A stretch of DNA of 64,000 bases from the NCBI RefSeq assembly GCF_003201935.1, contig NZ_QJJL01000001.1, positions 744,001 to 808,000 of the forward strand, in the 5' to 3' direction. Positions 26,367 through 35,733 of the stretch are shown here, piece after piece. The notes beneath the pieces were generated by a model. It saw nothing but the letters and a program-made list of their open reading frames with translations. It did no database searches and was not told where the DNA came from. Position numbers and translations under genes: made by a program. The DNA is from Loktanella sp. PT4BL. Lineage in GTDB: Bacteria; Pseudomonadota; Alphaproteobacteria; Rhodobacterales; Rhodobacteraceae. The stretch's first letter is position 1, and each line of letters starts with the position of its first letter.

Positions 26367-27631
26367 CCATTCAACTGCACACGCTGTCCAACGGCTTTCA
26401 AATCGTGACCGAACATATGCCTGGACTGAAATCAGCCAGCATTGGCATCTGGGTCCAAGCAGGCGGGCGGCACGAACGGGTTGAGCAGAACGGAATTGCC
26501 CATTTTCTTGAACATATGGCGTTCAAGGGCACCAAGACCCGCAGCGCGCTGCAAATTGCCGAAGCCATCGAGGATGTGGGCGGTTATATGAACGCCTACA
26601 CCAGCCGTGAAATGACCGCTTATTATGCGCGTGTCCTTGAGGACGATGTTGCCCTCGGGCTGGATGTGATTTCGGATATCTTGTTGAATCCCGTCTTTGA
26701 TCCGGCCGAGATCGAAGTGGAGCGCGGCGTGATCCTGCAAGAGATCGGGCAGGCACTTGATACGCCCGACGATATCATTTTCGACTGGTTGCAAGAAGTG
26801 GCCTATCCTGATCAGGCGCTTGGCCGCACGATCCTTGGTCCAACCGAACGCGTCAGCAGCTTTAACCGCGAAGATCTGAAAGGGTTTGTTGCCGAACACT
26901 ATGGCCCCAACCAGATGATCCTGTCTGCTGCCGGTGCGATAGACCATGATGCGATTGTTGCACAGGCAGAGGCGCTCTTCGGCCATTTGGCCGCCGTGCC
27001 GCGTGCGCCCGAACTGATGCAGCCTGCCAAATTTGGCGGCGGTGAGCGGCGCGAGATCAAGGACCTCGAACAGGTGCATTTTGCGCTGGCGCTGGAAGGG
27101 CCAACCTATCTGGACCCCGCGATCTATACCGCGCAAATCTATGCCAGCGTCATGGGCGGAGGCATGTCGTCGCGCCTTTTCCAGGAAGTGCGTGAAAAAC
27201 GCGGGCTGTGCTACACGATCTTTGCGCAGGCGGGGGCCTATGAGGACACGGGCCTGACCACGATCTATGCAGGCACGAGCGCCGAACAAATCGCAGAGCT
27301 TGCGAATGTCACCATGGACGAGATGAAGCGCGCCGCCGATGATATGAGTGCTGCGGAAGTCGCCCGTGCGCGCGCGCAGATGAAAGCAGGGCTTTTGATG
27401 GGGCTGGAAAGCCCCTCGAACCGTGCCGAACGGCTGGCACGGCTCTTGTCGATCTGGGGGCGCATTCCCAGTATCAGCGAAACGGTTGCGCATATTGATG
27501 ACGTCACAACCGGTGATGTGAAGGAATTTGCAGGGCAGATGGCGGGACAGGCCGGTACGGCGCTTGCATTTTATGGCCCCGCCGCGGCGGCCCCGTCACT
27601 TGAAGCGCTGAAAGCGCGACTGGCGGCCTAA
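26363..27631 (+). CDS. M16 family zinc peptidase (mitochondrial processing peptidase-like)
   Basis: A 422-residue inverzincin. The inverted zinc motif HFLEH is at 47-51 (GIAHFLEHMAFKGT), with the downstream glutamate in the VERGVILQEI helix. Members resemble the beta subunit of the mitochondrial processing peptidase. The bacterial substrate is not clear. It starts with TTG inside the thrC stop (TTGA overlap); no ATG nearby gives a better start, and the reading from TTG is full length. thrC, this gene and the next acetyltransferase form a coupled operon. Confidence 0.88.
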   Translation: MTIQLHTLSNGFQIVTEHMPGLKSASIGIWVQAGGRHERVEQNGIAHFLEHMAFKGTKTRSALQIAEAIEDVGGYMNAYTSREMTAYYARVLEDDVALGLDVISDILLNPVFDPAEIEVERGVILQEIGQALDTPDDIIFDWLQEVAYPDQALGRTILGPTERVSSFNREDLKGFVAEHYGPNQMILSAAGAIDHDAIVAQAEALFGHLAAVPRAPELMQPAKFGGGERREIKDLEQVHFALALEGPTYLDPAIYTAQIYASVMGGGMSSRLFQEVREKRGLCYTIFAQAGAYEDTGLTTIYAGTSAEQIAELANVTMDEMKRAADDMSAAEVARARAQMKAGLLMGLESPSNRAERLARLLSIWGRIPSISETVAHIDDVTTGDVKEFAGQMAGQAGTALAFYGPAAAAPSLEALKARLAA

Positions 27632-28215
27632 TGCTCGGGGCCAAGAAGAAGGTCCGGATCGAAACCGAGCGGCTGACATTGCGCCCGCCGATACATAGTG
27701 ATTTTCGTGCATGGGCGGCCCTGCGGCGCGACAGCGAAGCCTTTCTGAAACCCTGGGAGCCGACCTGGGCACCTGACCACTTGTCGCGCAAAGCCTTCAC
27801 CAATCGTGTCTATTGGGCGCAGCGCTCGATTGCGAACGGCACGGCGATGCCGCTTTTTCTGGTGCGGCGCGAAGACAACGGGTTACTCGGCGCAATCACG
27901 CTTGATCACATCCGCCGAGGTCCGGCGCAATCGGGCATCACAGGCTATTGGATTGGTGAGCCGTTTGCCCGCCAAGGTTATATGCGTGAGGCCATTCAGG
28001 CGGTTGTGCATCATGCGTTCACGGTGATGGATCTCAGCCGGATCGAGGCGGGGTGCCTGCCTGAGAATACAGCTTCGCGCCGTTTGCTCGAGCTGTGTGG
28101 CTATAAATACGAAGGTGTGGCGCAAAGCTATCTGCAGATAAACGGACGCTGGCGCAATCATGTGCTTTACGCCAACCTGCGCAGTGACCGGCGCGGCAAG
28201 ACCGATGTTGGGTAG
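27631..28215 (+). CDS. GNAT family N-acetyltransferase (RimJ-like)
   Basis: A 194-residue protein of the RimJ/RimL acetyltransferase type: ETERLTLRPP at the N-terminus, the acetyl-CoA loop around GEPFARQGYMREAI, and SRIEAGCLPENTASRRLLELCGYKYEG near the end. Such enzymes acetylate N-termini of ribosomal or other proteins; the substrate here is unknown. Its ATG shares one base with the stop of the peptidase gene (TAATG). The tight coupling with an M16 peptidase hints that the two may act on related protein N-termini, which is inference only. Confidence 0.82.
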   Translation: MLGAKKKVRIETERLTLRPPIHSDFRAWAALRRDSEAFLKPWEPTWAPDHLSRKAFTNRVYWAQRSIANGTAMPLFLVRREDNGLLGAITLDHIRRGPAQSGITGYWIGEPFARQGYMREAIQAVVHHAFTVMDLSRIEAGCLPENTASRRLLELCGYKYEGVAQSYLQINGRWRNHVLYANLRSDRRGKTDVG

Positions 28216-28244
28216 GGCGCGCGCCTGATAAGGACAAAACGGCC

Positions 28245-29009
28245 ATGACACTTCCGCAAACACCGTCGTTCCGGCTTGACGGCAAACGGGCCTTGGTTGT
28301 CGGCGGCTCGTCCGGCATCGGGCTCGGCTGTGCGGTGGCGCTGGCTGATGCAGGGGCCGAGGTGACGGTGGCCGCGCGGAACGCGGCCCGCGTCAGCCAA
28401 GTGGTGGCGGAGATGACGGATGCTGGGATGCTGGCGCGGGCGATGGTGATGGATGTTGCTGATGTTGCCGCGACCGAGGCGGCGGTGCTGGCAGAAGGCC
28501 CCTTTGATGTGCTGGTGAACGCGGCAGGCTTTGCGATCCACGCGCCTGCTGTCGAGACGAAGGAGGCCGATTTCGATGTTGTCTCGGACATCAATTTCAA
28601 AGGGGCCTATTTCCTGACACGTGCCGTGGCTAAGGGCCTGATCGCTGCTAGCAAGCCCGGTAGTCTCATCAACATTTCCAGCCAGATGGCCCATGTGGGC
28701 GGAAACGACCGCGCTGTTTATTGCGCCACGAAGTTTGCGGTTGAGGGCTTTACCAAGGCGATGGCGATCGAGTGGGGCAAGCAGGGTATCCGCGTGAATA
28801 CGATTTGCCCCACGTTTATCCGCACGCCGCTGACCGAAGTGACGTTTTCTGACCCTGACAAAGTGACTTGGCTGTTGAGCAAGATCAAACTGGGCCGTGC
28901 AGGCGAGGTCAGTGACATTATGGGTCCTGTGGTCTATCTGGCCTCTGATGCCGCGGCGATGATGACCGGCACCCACATGCTGATCGACGGGGGCTGGACG
29001 GCGGATTAA
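28245..29009 (+). CDS. Short-chain dehydrogenase/reductase
   Basis: A 254-residue classical SDR. The cofactor loop VVGGSSGIG is at 18-26, the NAAG motif is at about 92-95, and the catalytic Ser146, Tyr159 and Lys163 (YCATK) are in place. An arginine after the second strand (AARNAAR) suggests NADP(H) use, but this is not decisive. The C-terminus (GTHMLIDGGWTAD) is typical of FabG-like and sugar or polyol dehydrogenases. The substrate cannot be read from the sequence. It stands 29 bp after the acetyltransferase and 59 bp before the oxidase gene, and may be part of the same transcript. Confidence 0.85.
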   Translation: MTLPQTPSFRLDGKRALVVGGSSGIGLGCAVALADAGAEVTVAARNAARVSQVVAEMTDAGMLARAMVMDVADVAATEAAVLAEGPFDVLVNAAGFAIHAPAVETKEADFDVVSDINFKGAYFLTRAVAKGLIAASKPGSLINISSQMAHVGGNDRAVYCATKFAVEGFTKAMAIEWGKQGIRVNTICPTFIRTPLTEVTFSDPDKVTWLLSKIKLGRAGEVSDIMGPVVYLASDAAAMMTGTHMLIDGGWTAD

Positions 29010-29068
29010 TCGTGTTGGACAGTCGCCAAATCCGGTCCATGTAATGGGCTGTTCTGAGGGAATATCAT

Positions 29069-30502
29069 ATGCTTAACCCCGTGACGCCGGAATTAGAAGC
29101 TAGCCTGCGCGCCTTGCTGCCTGCGGCCACGTTCAAGAATGACACCACACCCTACCTCTCCGAGCCGCGTGGCCGCTGGGCAGGGCAGGGGTTTGTCGTG
29201 GCGCCCGCCAGCACCGAAGAGGTCGCAAGCATCGTAAAAGCCTGCGCCGCAGCCCGTATCGGGATCGTCCCCTATAGCGGTGGCACCGGTTTGGTAGGTG
29301 GGCAGTTGTTGCAGGAAGGTGCGCGGCCGGTGGTGCTGTCTCTGGAGCGGATGAACCGCATCCGCGAGGTCTACGCATCCGAAAACGTTCTCGTTTGTGA
29401 TGCAGGTGTCATTCTGGCCGATGTCCAGAAAGCGGCAGAAGACGTGGGGCGTTTGTTCCCGCTGTCACTGGCCTCGGAAGGGTCGGCGCGGGTTGGCGGG
29501 TTGCTGGGCACCAACGCGGGCGGCGTGAATGTGCTGCGCTATGGCAATGCGCGCGCTCTCTGTCTGGGGCTTGAGGTGGTGCGTGCGGATGGCAGCATCT
29601 GGCACGGGCTGACGCGGCTACGCAAAGACAATACGGGCTATGATCTGCGTGACCTGATGATCGGCGCAGAGGGGACATTGGGGGTCATCACCGGTGCCGC
29701 ACTCAAGCTGGTGCCGCGCCCAGTTGGCGTGGGAGCGGCGATGATGGCGGTGCCCTCACCTGCGGCAGCTTTGGAGCTTCTGGCGCTTGCGGGTGCGTTG
29801 ATCGGCGAGGGTGTATCCGCCTTTGAGATCATGCACCGTCAGGGCATGGATTTCCTGACTGAGGTCGGGCCGGAGTATAAACAACCCTTCGCTGAAGTGC
29901 CGGAATGGTGTGTGTTGATCGATGTCGGGCTTTCAGCAGGGATCAGCCCCGAAGCGGCGCTTGAGGGGGTGTTTGAAAAAGCGTTCGAGGCAGGGTTGGT
30001 GACCGACGGGGTGATCGCACAAAGCCATGCGCAGCGAGATGCTTTTTGGCATATCCGCGAAAGCATTCCAGAAGCGAACCGGCGGATCGGGTCCGTCAGT
30101 TCGCATGATATCTCACTCCCGCTGAGCGCGATCCCCGCGTTCATCGCGCAGGGCGAGAAGGCTTTGGCAGAAGTTGGCGCGTTCCGGATCAACTGCTTTG
30201 GGCATCTGGGCGATGGTAACCTGCACTATAACGTCTTTCCAATGCCGGGGCGGAGCCGTGCGGACTATGAGGCCGAGCGACCCCAAGTGAAGCGCGTTGT
30301 GCATGATCTGGTACATGCCATGGCAGGGTCTGTCAGCGCGGAACACGGAATCGGGCGTCTCAAGGTCAAAGACCTTGAGACTTATGGCGATCCGGTGAAG
30401 CTCGACATGCTGCGTGCGATCAAAGATGCGCTGGACCCGCTGGGGATCATGAACCCCGGTGCCGTTTTGCGGCAAAGGCAGATGCCTCCGGCGGAAGTTT
30501 GA
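29069..30502 (+). CDS. FAD-linked oxidase (D-2-hydroxyacid dehydrogenase type)
   Basis: A 477-residue flavoprotein of the VAO/PCMH fold. The N-terminal FAD-binding domain carries PYSGGTGLVGG (about 74-84) and GGLLGTNAGGVNVLRYGNAR (about 146-165). The C-terminal cap holds the HLGDGNLHYNV motif (His residues of the FAD-oxidase C-terminal family) and a closing SVSAEHGIG segment. Relatives are D-lactate, D-2-hydroxyglutarate and glycolate dehydrogenases, so the substrate is probably a D-2-hydroxyacid. Oddity: its last codons and stop lie inside a dispersed repeat also found at 61985. Confidence 0.85.
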   Translation: MLNPVTPELEASLRALLPAATFKNDTTPYLSEPRGRWAGQGFVVAPASTEEVASIVKACAAARIGIVPYSGGTGLVGGQLLQEGARPVVLSLERMNRIREVYASENVLVCDAGVILADVQKAAEDVGRLFPLSLASEGSARVGGLLGTNAGGVNVLRYGNARALCLGLEVVRADGSIWHGLTRLRKDNTGYDLRDLMIGAEGTLGVITGAALKLVPRPVGVGAAMMAVPSPAAALELLALAGALIGEGVSAFEIMHRQGMDFLTEVGPEYKQPFAEVPEWCVLIDVGLSAGISPEAALEGVFEKAFEAGLVTDGVIAQSHAQRDAFWHIRESIPEANRRIGSVSSHDISLPLSAIPAFIAQGEKALAEVGAFRINCFGHLGDGNLHYNVFPMPGRSRADYEAERPQVKRVVHDLVHAMAGSVSAEHGIGRLKVKDLETYGDPVKLDMLRAIKDALDPLGIMNPGAVLRQRQMPPAEV

Positions 30503-30515
30503 AGGGACATGGAAA
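30483..30515. repeat. Dispersed 3'-end repeat, copy 1
   Basis: A 33-bp stretch beginning TGCCTCCGGCGGAAGTTT that recurs at 61985-62017 with two mismatches (GG against AA at its 22nd and 23rd bases). Here it overlaps the last codons and stop of the FAD-linked oxidase and runs into the gap before the convergent apt gene. Both copies lie at convergent gene ends. I recall similar CCTCCGGCGG-type intergenic elements from Rhodobacterales genomes, so it is probably one member of a larger family. Confidence 0.7.
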
Positions 30516-30522
30516 TTGGGGG

Positions 30523-31053
30523 CTATGCGCCTTCGAACTGGCAGAGCGCGTGGACGTTCATGCCGAGGCTTTCCAGTTTTTTGCGCCCGCCCAGATCGGG
30601 TAGGTCGATAATGAAGGCGCAACCGATGACTTCGGCCCCCATGCGTTCGATCAGTTTTATGCCTGCCTCTGCGGTGCCGCCTGTTGCAAGAAGGTCGTCG
30701 ACGAGCAGGACTTTCTCACCCGCTTGCAGGGCGTCGTCGTGCACTTCCATCGTGGCCTGGCCGTATTCAAGCGTATAGTCCTGTTCAATTGTCTTGCCGG
30801 GGAGTTTGCCTTTCTTGCGGATCGGCACGAAACCAACCGACAGTTGGTGCGCGATTGCGCCGCCAAGGATGAACCCGCGCGCTTCCAGTCCCACGACCTT
30901 GTTGATGGGTTGGCCTGCATAGGGGTGCAGCAACTGGTCAATCGCGATGCGGAAACCGCGCGCGTCGCTGAACAGCGTGGTCACATCGCGGAACATGATC
31001 CCTTCATGCGGGAAGTCTGGGATGGTGCGGATATAGTCTTGGACGGTTTTCAT
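30523..31053 (-). CDS. apt: Adenine phosphoribosyltransferase
   Basis: A 176-residue type I phosphoribosyltransferase that converts adenine and PRPP to AMP. The PRPP-binding motif [17 protein letters not shown] (about 118-134) is intact. The hood segment FRDVTTLF is typical of bacterial APRT. The gene lies 9 bp after mtnP on the same strand. Because MtnP releases adenine from methylthioadenosine, the two genes form a direct salvage route. Length is normal. Confidence 0.94.
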   Translation of the reverse strand: MKTVQDYIRTIPDFPHEGIMFRDVTTLFSDARGFRIAIDQLLHPYAGQPINKVVGLEARGFILGGAIAHQLSVGFVPIRKKGKLPGKTIEQDYTLEYGQATMEVHDDALQAGEKVLLVDDLLATGGTAEAGIKLIERMGAEVIGCAFIIDLPDLGGRKKLESLGMNVHALCQFEGA

Positions 31054-31062
31054 TATCTCTTC

Positions 31063-31929
31063 CTAAAGGACGCGGCCAGCGATGGCGTCGAGTTTCGCAA
31101 CCAGCGCGGGATCACGTTCATCGGGGGCGGTCATCACCGCGTATTCGAGCGCGCGGTCACAGCCGTAGGGGCAGGGGGCGCGGTCTGCGCCGAGCAGGGC
31201 GGGCAAGCGGCTGATCAGGTCTTGGGCCTTGGTGCCATTGCCTTGCAGCGTCTTGATCACGTCGCTGACATCGACCGCGCCATGATCCGGGTGCCAGCTG
31301 TCATAATCGGTGACCATCGCGACGGAGGCATAACAAATCTCGGCTTCGCGGGCGAGTTTGGCTTCGGGCATATTGGTCATGCCGATCACGTCGCAGCCCC
31401 ATGCGCGGTAGAGTTTGCTTTCAGCCATGGAAGAGAATTGTGGCCCTTCCATCGCAAGATAGATTCCGCCGGTGTGGATCGTGATACCCGCAGCGTGGCC
31501 GGCAGTTGCGCAGGCCTCTGACAGGCGTACGCAGGTCGGGTGCGCCACGCTGACGTGGGCCACACAGCCGGTGCCGAAAAAGGACTTCTCGCGGGCAAAG
31601 GTACGGTCAATGAATTGATCGACAATCACAAAATCACCGGGCGCCATGTCTTCACGAAAAGACCCGCAGGCGCTTACGCTGATGATATCCGTTACACCCA
31701 GCCGTTTGAGCGCGTCGATGTTTGCGCGGTAAGGCACAGTGGTGGGTGAATGCACGTGGCCGCGTCCATGACGCGGCAAGAAGACCATCTCGACGCCGTT
31801 CAATTGCCCCGTCAACACATCGTCAGAAGGGGTGCCCCATGCGCTTGGGGCTGTGACCCAAGCGGCATTTTCCAGCCCGTCCATATTGTAAATGCCCGAA
31901 CCACCGATGATTCCGATTCTTGTCTGCAT
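31063..31929 (-). CDS. mtnP: S-methyl-5'-thioadenosine phosphorylase
   Basis: A 288-residue purine nucleoside phosphorylase family 2 protein. It splits methylthioadenosine, the by-product of polyamine and homoserine-lactone synthesis, to adenine and methylthioribose-1-phosphate. IGIIGGSGIYN opens the protein. The phosphate loop FLPRHGRGH and the base-site region EGPQFSS..E with GMTNMPEAKLAREAE are present. The ATG at 31929 directly precedes this conserved N-terminus; longer in-frame readings upstream overlap the divergent transporter region and are not conserved-looking. It is co-transcribed with apt. Confidence 0.93.
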   Translation of the reverse strand: MQTRIGIIGGSGIYNMDGLENAAWVTAPSAWGTPSDDVLTGQLNGVEMVFLPRHGRGHVHSPTTVPYRANIDALKRLGVTDIISVSACGSFREDMAPGDFVIVDQFIDRTFAREKSFFGTGCVAHVSVAHPTCVRLSEACATAGHAAGITIHTGGIYLAMEGPQFSSMAESKLYRAWGCDVIGMTNMPEAKLAREAEICYASVAMVTDYDSWHPDHGAVDVSDVIKTLQGNGTKAQDLISRLPALLGADRAPCPYGCDRALEYAVMTAPDERDPALVAKLDAIAGRVL

Positions 31930-32098
31930 GACCTGCCCTGCTGTCGCTTCATCGCTACATTGAAGCGGATCAACCCCAAATGGAAGCCTGTGCGCCGTGC
32001 CAATGCTGCAACACCGCATGATCGGTCGGGGTTGAGGGGTGACATCCACGGGGCGCTGCTTTAGGCCACCCGTAAATTCCCCATGCACAGGATTTCAC

Positions 32099-33721
32099 AT
32101 GGCCCGCGCCCTTTTGGCGACTTTCGCTGACAGTCTCAAACTCACCGACCCGGATGCCCCGCTGACGGCTGGTCAATGGCGGGTGGAAATTCTGTCCGGT
32201 CTAACAGTTGCTCTGGCGCTGGTGCCAGAGGCGGTCGCCTTTGCTTTTGTTGCAGGCGTTGAGCCTTTGGTCGGGCTTTATGCTGCGTTCATCGTCGGCC
32301 TGATTACTGCGGTCTTTGGCGGGCGTCCGGGGATGATTTCAGGCGCGACGGGTGCTTTGGCCGTTGTGATGGTCAGCCTTGTTGCCGTGCATGGTGTCGA
32401 ATACCTCTTTGCGACGGTTGTCTTGATGGGGTTGATCCAGCTCTTTGTCGGGATCATGCGATGGGGCAAATTCATCCGCCTTGTGCCACATCCGGTGATG
32501 CTGGGCTTTGTGAATGGTCTGGCGATTGTGATCTTCCTTGCGCAATTGGGCCAGTTTCAGGTGCCCGGCACCGCCGAAAGCGCGGGCCACGGCATGGCCA
32601 ACGGGCAATGGTTGTCAGGTGCACCGCTTTATCTGATGCTGGCGTTCGTGGCGCTGACGATGGTGATCATCTGGGTCATGCCCAAGATTACGAATGCGAT
32701 TCCTGCACCGCTGGCAGGGATCGGGATTGTGGCTGCGATTGTGATCGGTTTCGGGATTGATGTGCCGCTTGTCGGTGATCTTGCAGACATTGAAGGCGGC
32801 TTGCCTGCGTTCCATGTGCCGATGGTGCCGCTCACATGGGAAACGCTTGAAATCATCCTGCCCTATGCACTGATTCTCGCTGCGATCGGTCTTATCGAAA
32901 GCCTGCTGACCCTGAACCTTGTCGGTGAGATGACCGGCAAGCGCGGCGGGGCAAGCCAGGAATGTCTGGCCCAGGGCGCAGCCAATACAGTGACCGGTTT
33001 CTTTGGCGGCATGGGCGGTTGCGCGATGATCGGACAGTCAATGATCAACGTGAAATCTGGCGGGCGGACACGGGTTGCCGGAATCGCGGCGTCTCTGTTC
33101 CTTTTGGCATTTATCTTGTTCGCCAGTGGTCTGATCGCGCGTATCCCGCTGGCTGCACTTGTCGGCGTGATGTTTATGGTCGTCATCGGGACCTTTGCGT
33201 GGAACTCGCTGCGTATCCTGCGCAAGGTACCCCGCACGGATGCTTTCGTAACGATCCTTGTGACGGTGGTGACTGTGGCAACGGACCTTGCAACGGCAGT
33301 CGTAGTGGGTGTGATCGTTTCCGCGCTGGCCTATGCATGGAGCAACGCAACCCGCATTCACGCCATCAAGCGCGAAAGCCGTACTTCGGCTGGCGCGCAG
33401 GTCTATGAAATCCAGGGACCGCTGTTTTTCGGTTCATCTGACGGATTCATGGAAATTTTTGACGTCGAATCCGACCCTGATGTGGTCATCGTCGATTTTG
33501 CCAATAGCCGCGTGGCCGATCAATCCGCGTTGCAGGCTATCGAGGCACTGGCCCAGAAGTATGAGGATGCCGGCAAGATCATCCAGTTGCGGCACCTCAG
33601 CCGCGACTGTCACAAGCTTTTGTCAAAAGCGGGCCACCTCATGGTCGATAGCGACGATGATCCCGACTATGCCCTCGCCGTGGACTACGGCGTGAAGACC
33701 GGCATCATCGGCGGGCACTAG
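32099..33721 (+). CDS. SulP family anion transporter
   Basis: A 540-residue membrane transporter of the SLC26/SulP type. The N-terminus carries the signature LTVALALVPEAVAFAFVAGVEPLVGLYAAF. About ten to twelve helices are followed by a C-terminal cytoplasmic STAS domain (about 430-530, including VVIVDFANSRVADQSALQAIEAL). Substrates of bacterial SulP proteins include sulfate, bicarbonate and dicarboxylates, and the sequence does not decide between them. No carbonic anhydrase or sulfate assimilation gene lies beside it. The ATG at 32099 begins MARALLATFAD; longer readings are unsupported. Confidence 0.9.
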   Translation: MARALLATFADSLKLTDPDAPLTAGQWRVEILSGLTVALALVPEAVAFAFVAGVEPLVGLYAAFIVGLITAVFGGRPGMISGATGALAVVMVSLVAVHGVEYLFATVVLMGLIQLFVGIMRWGKFIRLVPHPVMLGFVNGLAIVIFLAQLGQFQVPGTAESAGHGMANGQWLSGAPLYLMLAFVALTMVIIWVMPKITNAIPAPLAGIGIVAAIVIGFGIDVPLVGDLADIEGGLPAFHVPMVPLTWETLEIILPYALILAAIGLIESLLTLNLVGEMTGKRGGASQECLAQGAANTVTGFFGGMGGCAMIGQSMINVKSGGRTRVAGIAASLFLLAFILFASGLIARIPLAALVGVMFMVVIGTFAWNSLRILRKVPRTDAFVTILVTVVTVATDLATAVVVGVIVSALAYAWSNATRIHAIKRESRTSAGAQVYEIQGPLFFGSSDGFMEIFDVESDPDVVIVDFANSRVADQSALQAIEALAQKYEDAGKIIQLRHLSRDCHKLLSKAGHLMVDSDDDPDYALAVDYGVKTGIIGGH

Positions 33722-33724
33722 TCG

Positions 33725-34330
33725 TTATTCACCGGGGCGTTGCAGGCTAAAGACCTCGCGGATGGTGGAATAATCGCGATAGCCAAGCCGTGTGAGCGGG
33801 TTGAACGTGGTCACATCAAACATGCCATCCACAAGGCAATTGTCGCGGATATGCACGCCTGTGACCTCGCCGAAGACGGCGAAATTCGCTTCTCCGGGCA
33901 GTTGCACGATCTGGGTCAGTTTGCATTCGAGCGTCGCGGGGGCGTTGAGGACGCGCGGGCAATTGATCGTTTCACATTCCCCTTTTTCGATACCGGCAAG
34001 GGTGAATTCATCCGTGTCGCGGTCCCATGCACCGGACGTCTGGTTCATCACGTCACGCGCGGCGTATTCGACAACATTCACGGCAAAGACGCCGGTATCG
34101 CGGATGTTGGCGACGGAATCCTTGGTGCCCTCGCGGTCGGGTTTGCTGCTGGTTGAGGCGAACATGACCTGAGGCGGCACGTAGGCCACGGCGTTGAAGA
34201 AGGAATAGGGCGCAAGGTTATCCTTGCCGTCTGCACCACGCGTTGCAATCCAGCCAATCGGGCGGGGCGATACAATGGCGTTGAACGGGTTATGTGGCAG
34301 GTCGTGGCCATTTTTAGGTTCGTAGAACAT
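33725..34330 (-). CDS. Flavin reductase-like FMN-binding protein
   Basis: A 201-residue protein of the flavin reductase-like (split-barrel) family: PHNPFNAIVSPRPIGWIATRG at the N-terminus, APYSFFNAVAYVPPQVMFAS following, and the DYSTIREVF end. Such proteins bind FMN and reduce flavin or act in oxidoreductase pairs; the partner is unknown. The ATG at 34330 has AAGG upstream and gives a standard N-terminus (MFYEPKNGHD). It is convergent with the SulP gene, with only three bases between the stop codons. Confidence 0.82.
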   Translation of the reverse strand: MFYEPKNGHDLPHNPFNAIVSPRPIGWIATRGADGKDNLAPYSFFNAVAYVPPQVMFASTSSKPDREGTKDSVANIRDTGVFAVNVVEYAARDVMNQTSGAWDRDTDEFTLAGIEKGECETINCPRVLNAPATLECKLTQIVQLPGEANFAVFGEVTGVHIRDNCLVDGMFDVTTFNPLTRLGYRDYSTIREVFSLQRPGE

Positions 34331-34397
34331 GCAATGCCTTTTCGTTTTGTTGCCCAACAGGTAGCGTCTGACTATCGCGTGGCCAGATGAAAGACAA

Positions 34398-34898
34398 ATG
34401 CAACAAACGGCAATTACATTGGCCCAGGAAACAGCGGATGACTGGTGGGAAATCGAAGCGCTCTATGATCTCTGCTTTGCACCCGGGCGGTCTGCCTTGT
34501 CTTCTTATCGTCTGCGCGAGGGTGTTGAACCGATCCGCCCGTTGTGTCTGACCGCCCGTGACGCAGACGGTATTCTGGCAGGTGCGGTGCGCAACTGGCC
34601 TGTTCTGGTGGGGGGGCAACAGGCGGTCCTGCTTGGCCCAATCGCCGTTCACCCGACGCGACAGGGCGAGGGTGTAGCTGCAATGCTCATGCAGCGCTGC
34701 TTGGCAGATGCGCGCACCCTCGGATGGTCGCGGCTTATGCTCGTCGGTGACGCGCCTTACTATCAACGTTTCGGGTTTGAACGGCTCGACGGTGTTACCA
34801 TGCCACCGCCGACGAACCCTGATCGTGTGCTGGGGATCGCTCTTTCTGACGATGCTTGGGATGGTGTGACGGGCGTGGTCACATCTCTGCGCGATTGA
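34398..34898 (+). CDS. GNAT family N-acetyltransferase (YhbS-like)
   Basis: A 166-residue acetyltransferase with the LGPIAVHPTRQGEGVAAMLMQRCL acetyl-CoA loop (about 73-97) and the YhbS-type C-terminal VGDAPYYQRFGFERLDGVTMPPP segment. The substrate is unknown. It is divergent from the flavin reductase gene, with a 67-bp gap, and is followed after 31 bp by the EcsC-family gene on the same strand. No catalytic residue is clearly lost. Confidence 0.83.
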   Translation: MQQTAITLAQETADDWWEIEALYDLCFAPGRSALSSYRLREGVEPIRPLCLTARDADGILAGAVRNWPVLVGGQQAVLLGPIAVHPTRQGEGVAAMLMQRCLADARTLGWSRLMLVGDAPYYQRFGFERLDGVTMPPPTNPDRVLGIALSDDAWDGVTGVVTSLRD

Positions 34899-34929
34899 AA
34901 TTGGCTTCCCCTGTTCCCATTTCAAAGGG

Positions 34930-35733
34930 ATGGATGACAAAAGCGCCGTGATGAAAGAGATCAATCCACCGAACCCGCCCCCACCGCTCAGCGATGCGGC
35001 AAAGGCCGAGATTGCTGCTTTGGCCGCGCGTCAACGCAAGGCAAATGGCATGTTGATGACCGCAATCAACTATGTCGGCGGGCAGGTCGAAGACGGGCTC
35101 AAAATGTTGCCCGCAGGTGTCCGTGGCCAGATGGACGATCTGGCACGCACGGCATTGCGCCATAGTTTTGACATCGCAAGCCAGTCGCGCAAGGGGCGCG
35201 GGCAGACGATTGGCTCCGACCGTATCCACAAGATTTTGGGAACGATTTCAGGTGCCTTTGGTGGTGTTGGCGGTCTGCCAACTGCACTTGCCGAATTGCC
35301 CGTGGCGACCACTGTGATCTTCCGTGCAGTCCATCATGTGGCGGTGACCTACGGGGAAGATCCGGATGCGGAAGAAACCAAGGTCGAATGCCTTGCCGTA
35401 TTTGGTGCGGGCGGACCGGGGAGTGGCGATGACGGGATCGACACGGCCTTTATCGGTGCGCGGCTCAGTATCTCGGGTGCTGCTGTGAACGGGCTGATCA
35501 GCAAAGTGGCCCCTAAGTTCGCCGCTGTCCTTTCGCAAAAGCTGGCGACGCAGGCGGTGCCGATCCTCGGAGCAGCGGCCGGGGCAGGGACCAACTACGC
35601 TTTCGTCGATTACTACGTCTCGATGGCCCATGTGCATTTCGGGCTGCGCCGCTTGGCCCGCATCTATGGCGAGCAGGCAGTCACGGATCACTTCCATGCG
35701 GTTCTGGCCGCAGGCAAGCTGCCTCAGACCTGA
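34930..35733 (+). CDS. EcsC family protein
   Basis: A 267-residue protein with the EcsC-type arrangement: a proline-rich N-terminus (NPPNPPPPL), a helix-rich body, the IHKILGTISGAFGGVGGLPTALAELPVATTVIFRAV segment, and small-residue-rich helices to the end (GAAAGAGTNYAFVDYYVSMAHVHF). The founding member in Bacillus is linked to an ABC transporter, but the biochemical role is unknown. The ATG at 34930 is used; the ATG at 34951 is an alternative. Its last 10 bases overlap the end of ptsP on the other strand. Confidence 0.8.
   Translation: MDDKSAVMKEINPPNPPPPLSDAAKAEIAALAARQRKANGMLMTAINYVGGQVEDGLKMLPAGVRGQMDDLARTALRHSFDIASQSRKGRGQTIGSDRIHKILGTISGAFGGVGGLPTALAELPVATTVIFRAVHHVAVTYGEDPDAEETKVECLAVFGAGGPGSGDDGIDTAFIGARLSISGAAVNGLISKVAPKFAAVLSQKLATQAVPILGAAAGAGTNYAFVDYYVSMAHVHFGLRRLARIYGEQAVTDHFHAVLAAGKLPQT

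Noticed and set aside
26432-27493. Minus-strand open frame of 353 codons opposite the M16 peptidase
   Set aside because: His/Arg-rich composition typical of antisense frames in GC-rich genes; no motif; the plus-strand peptidase has its catalytic motif.
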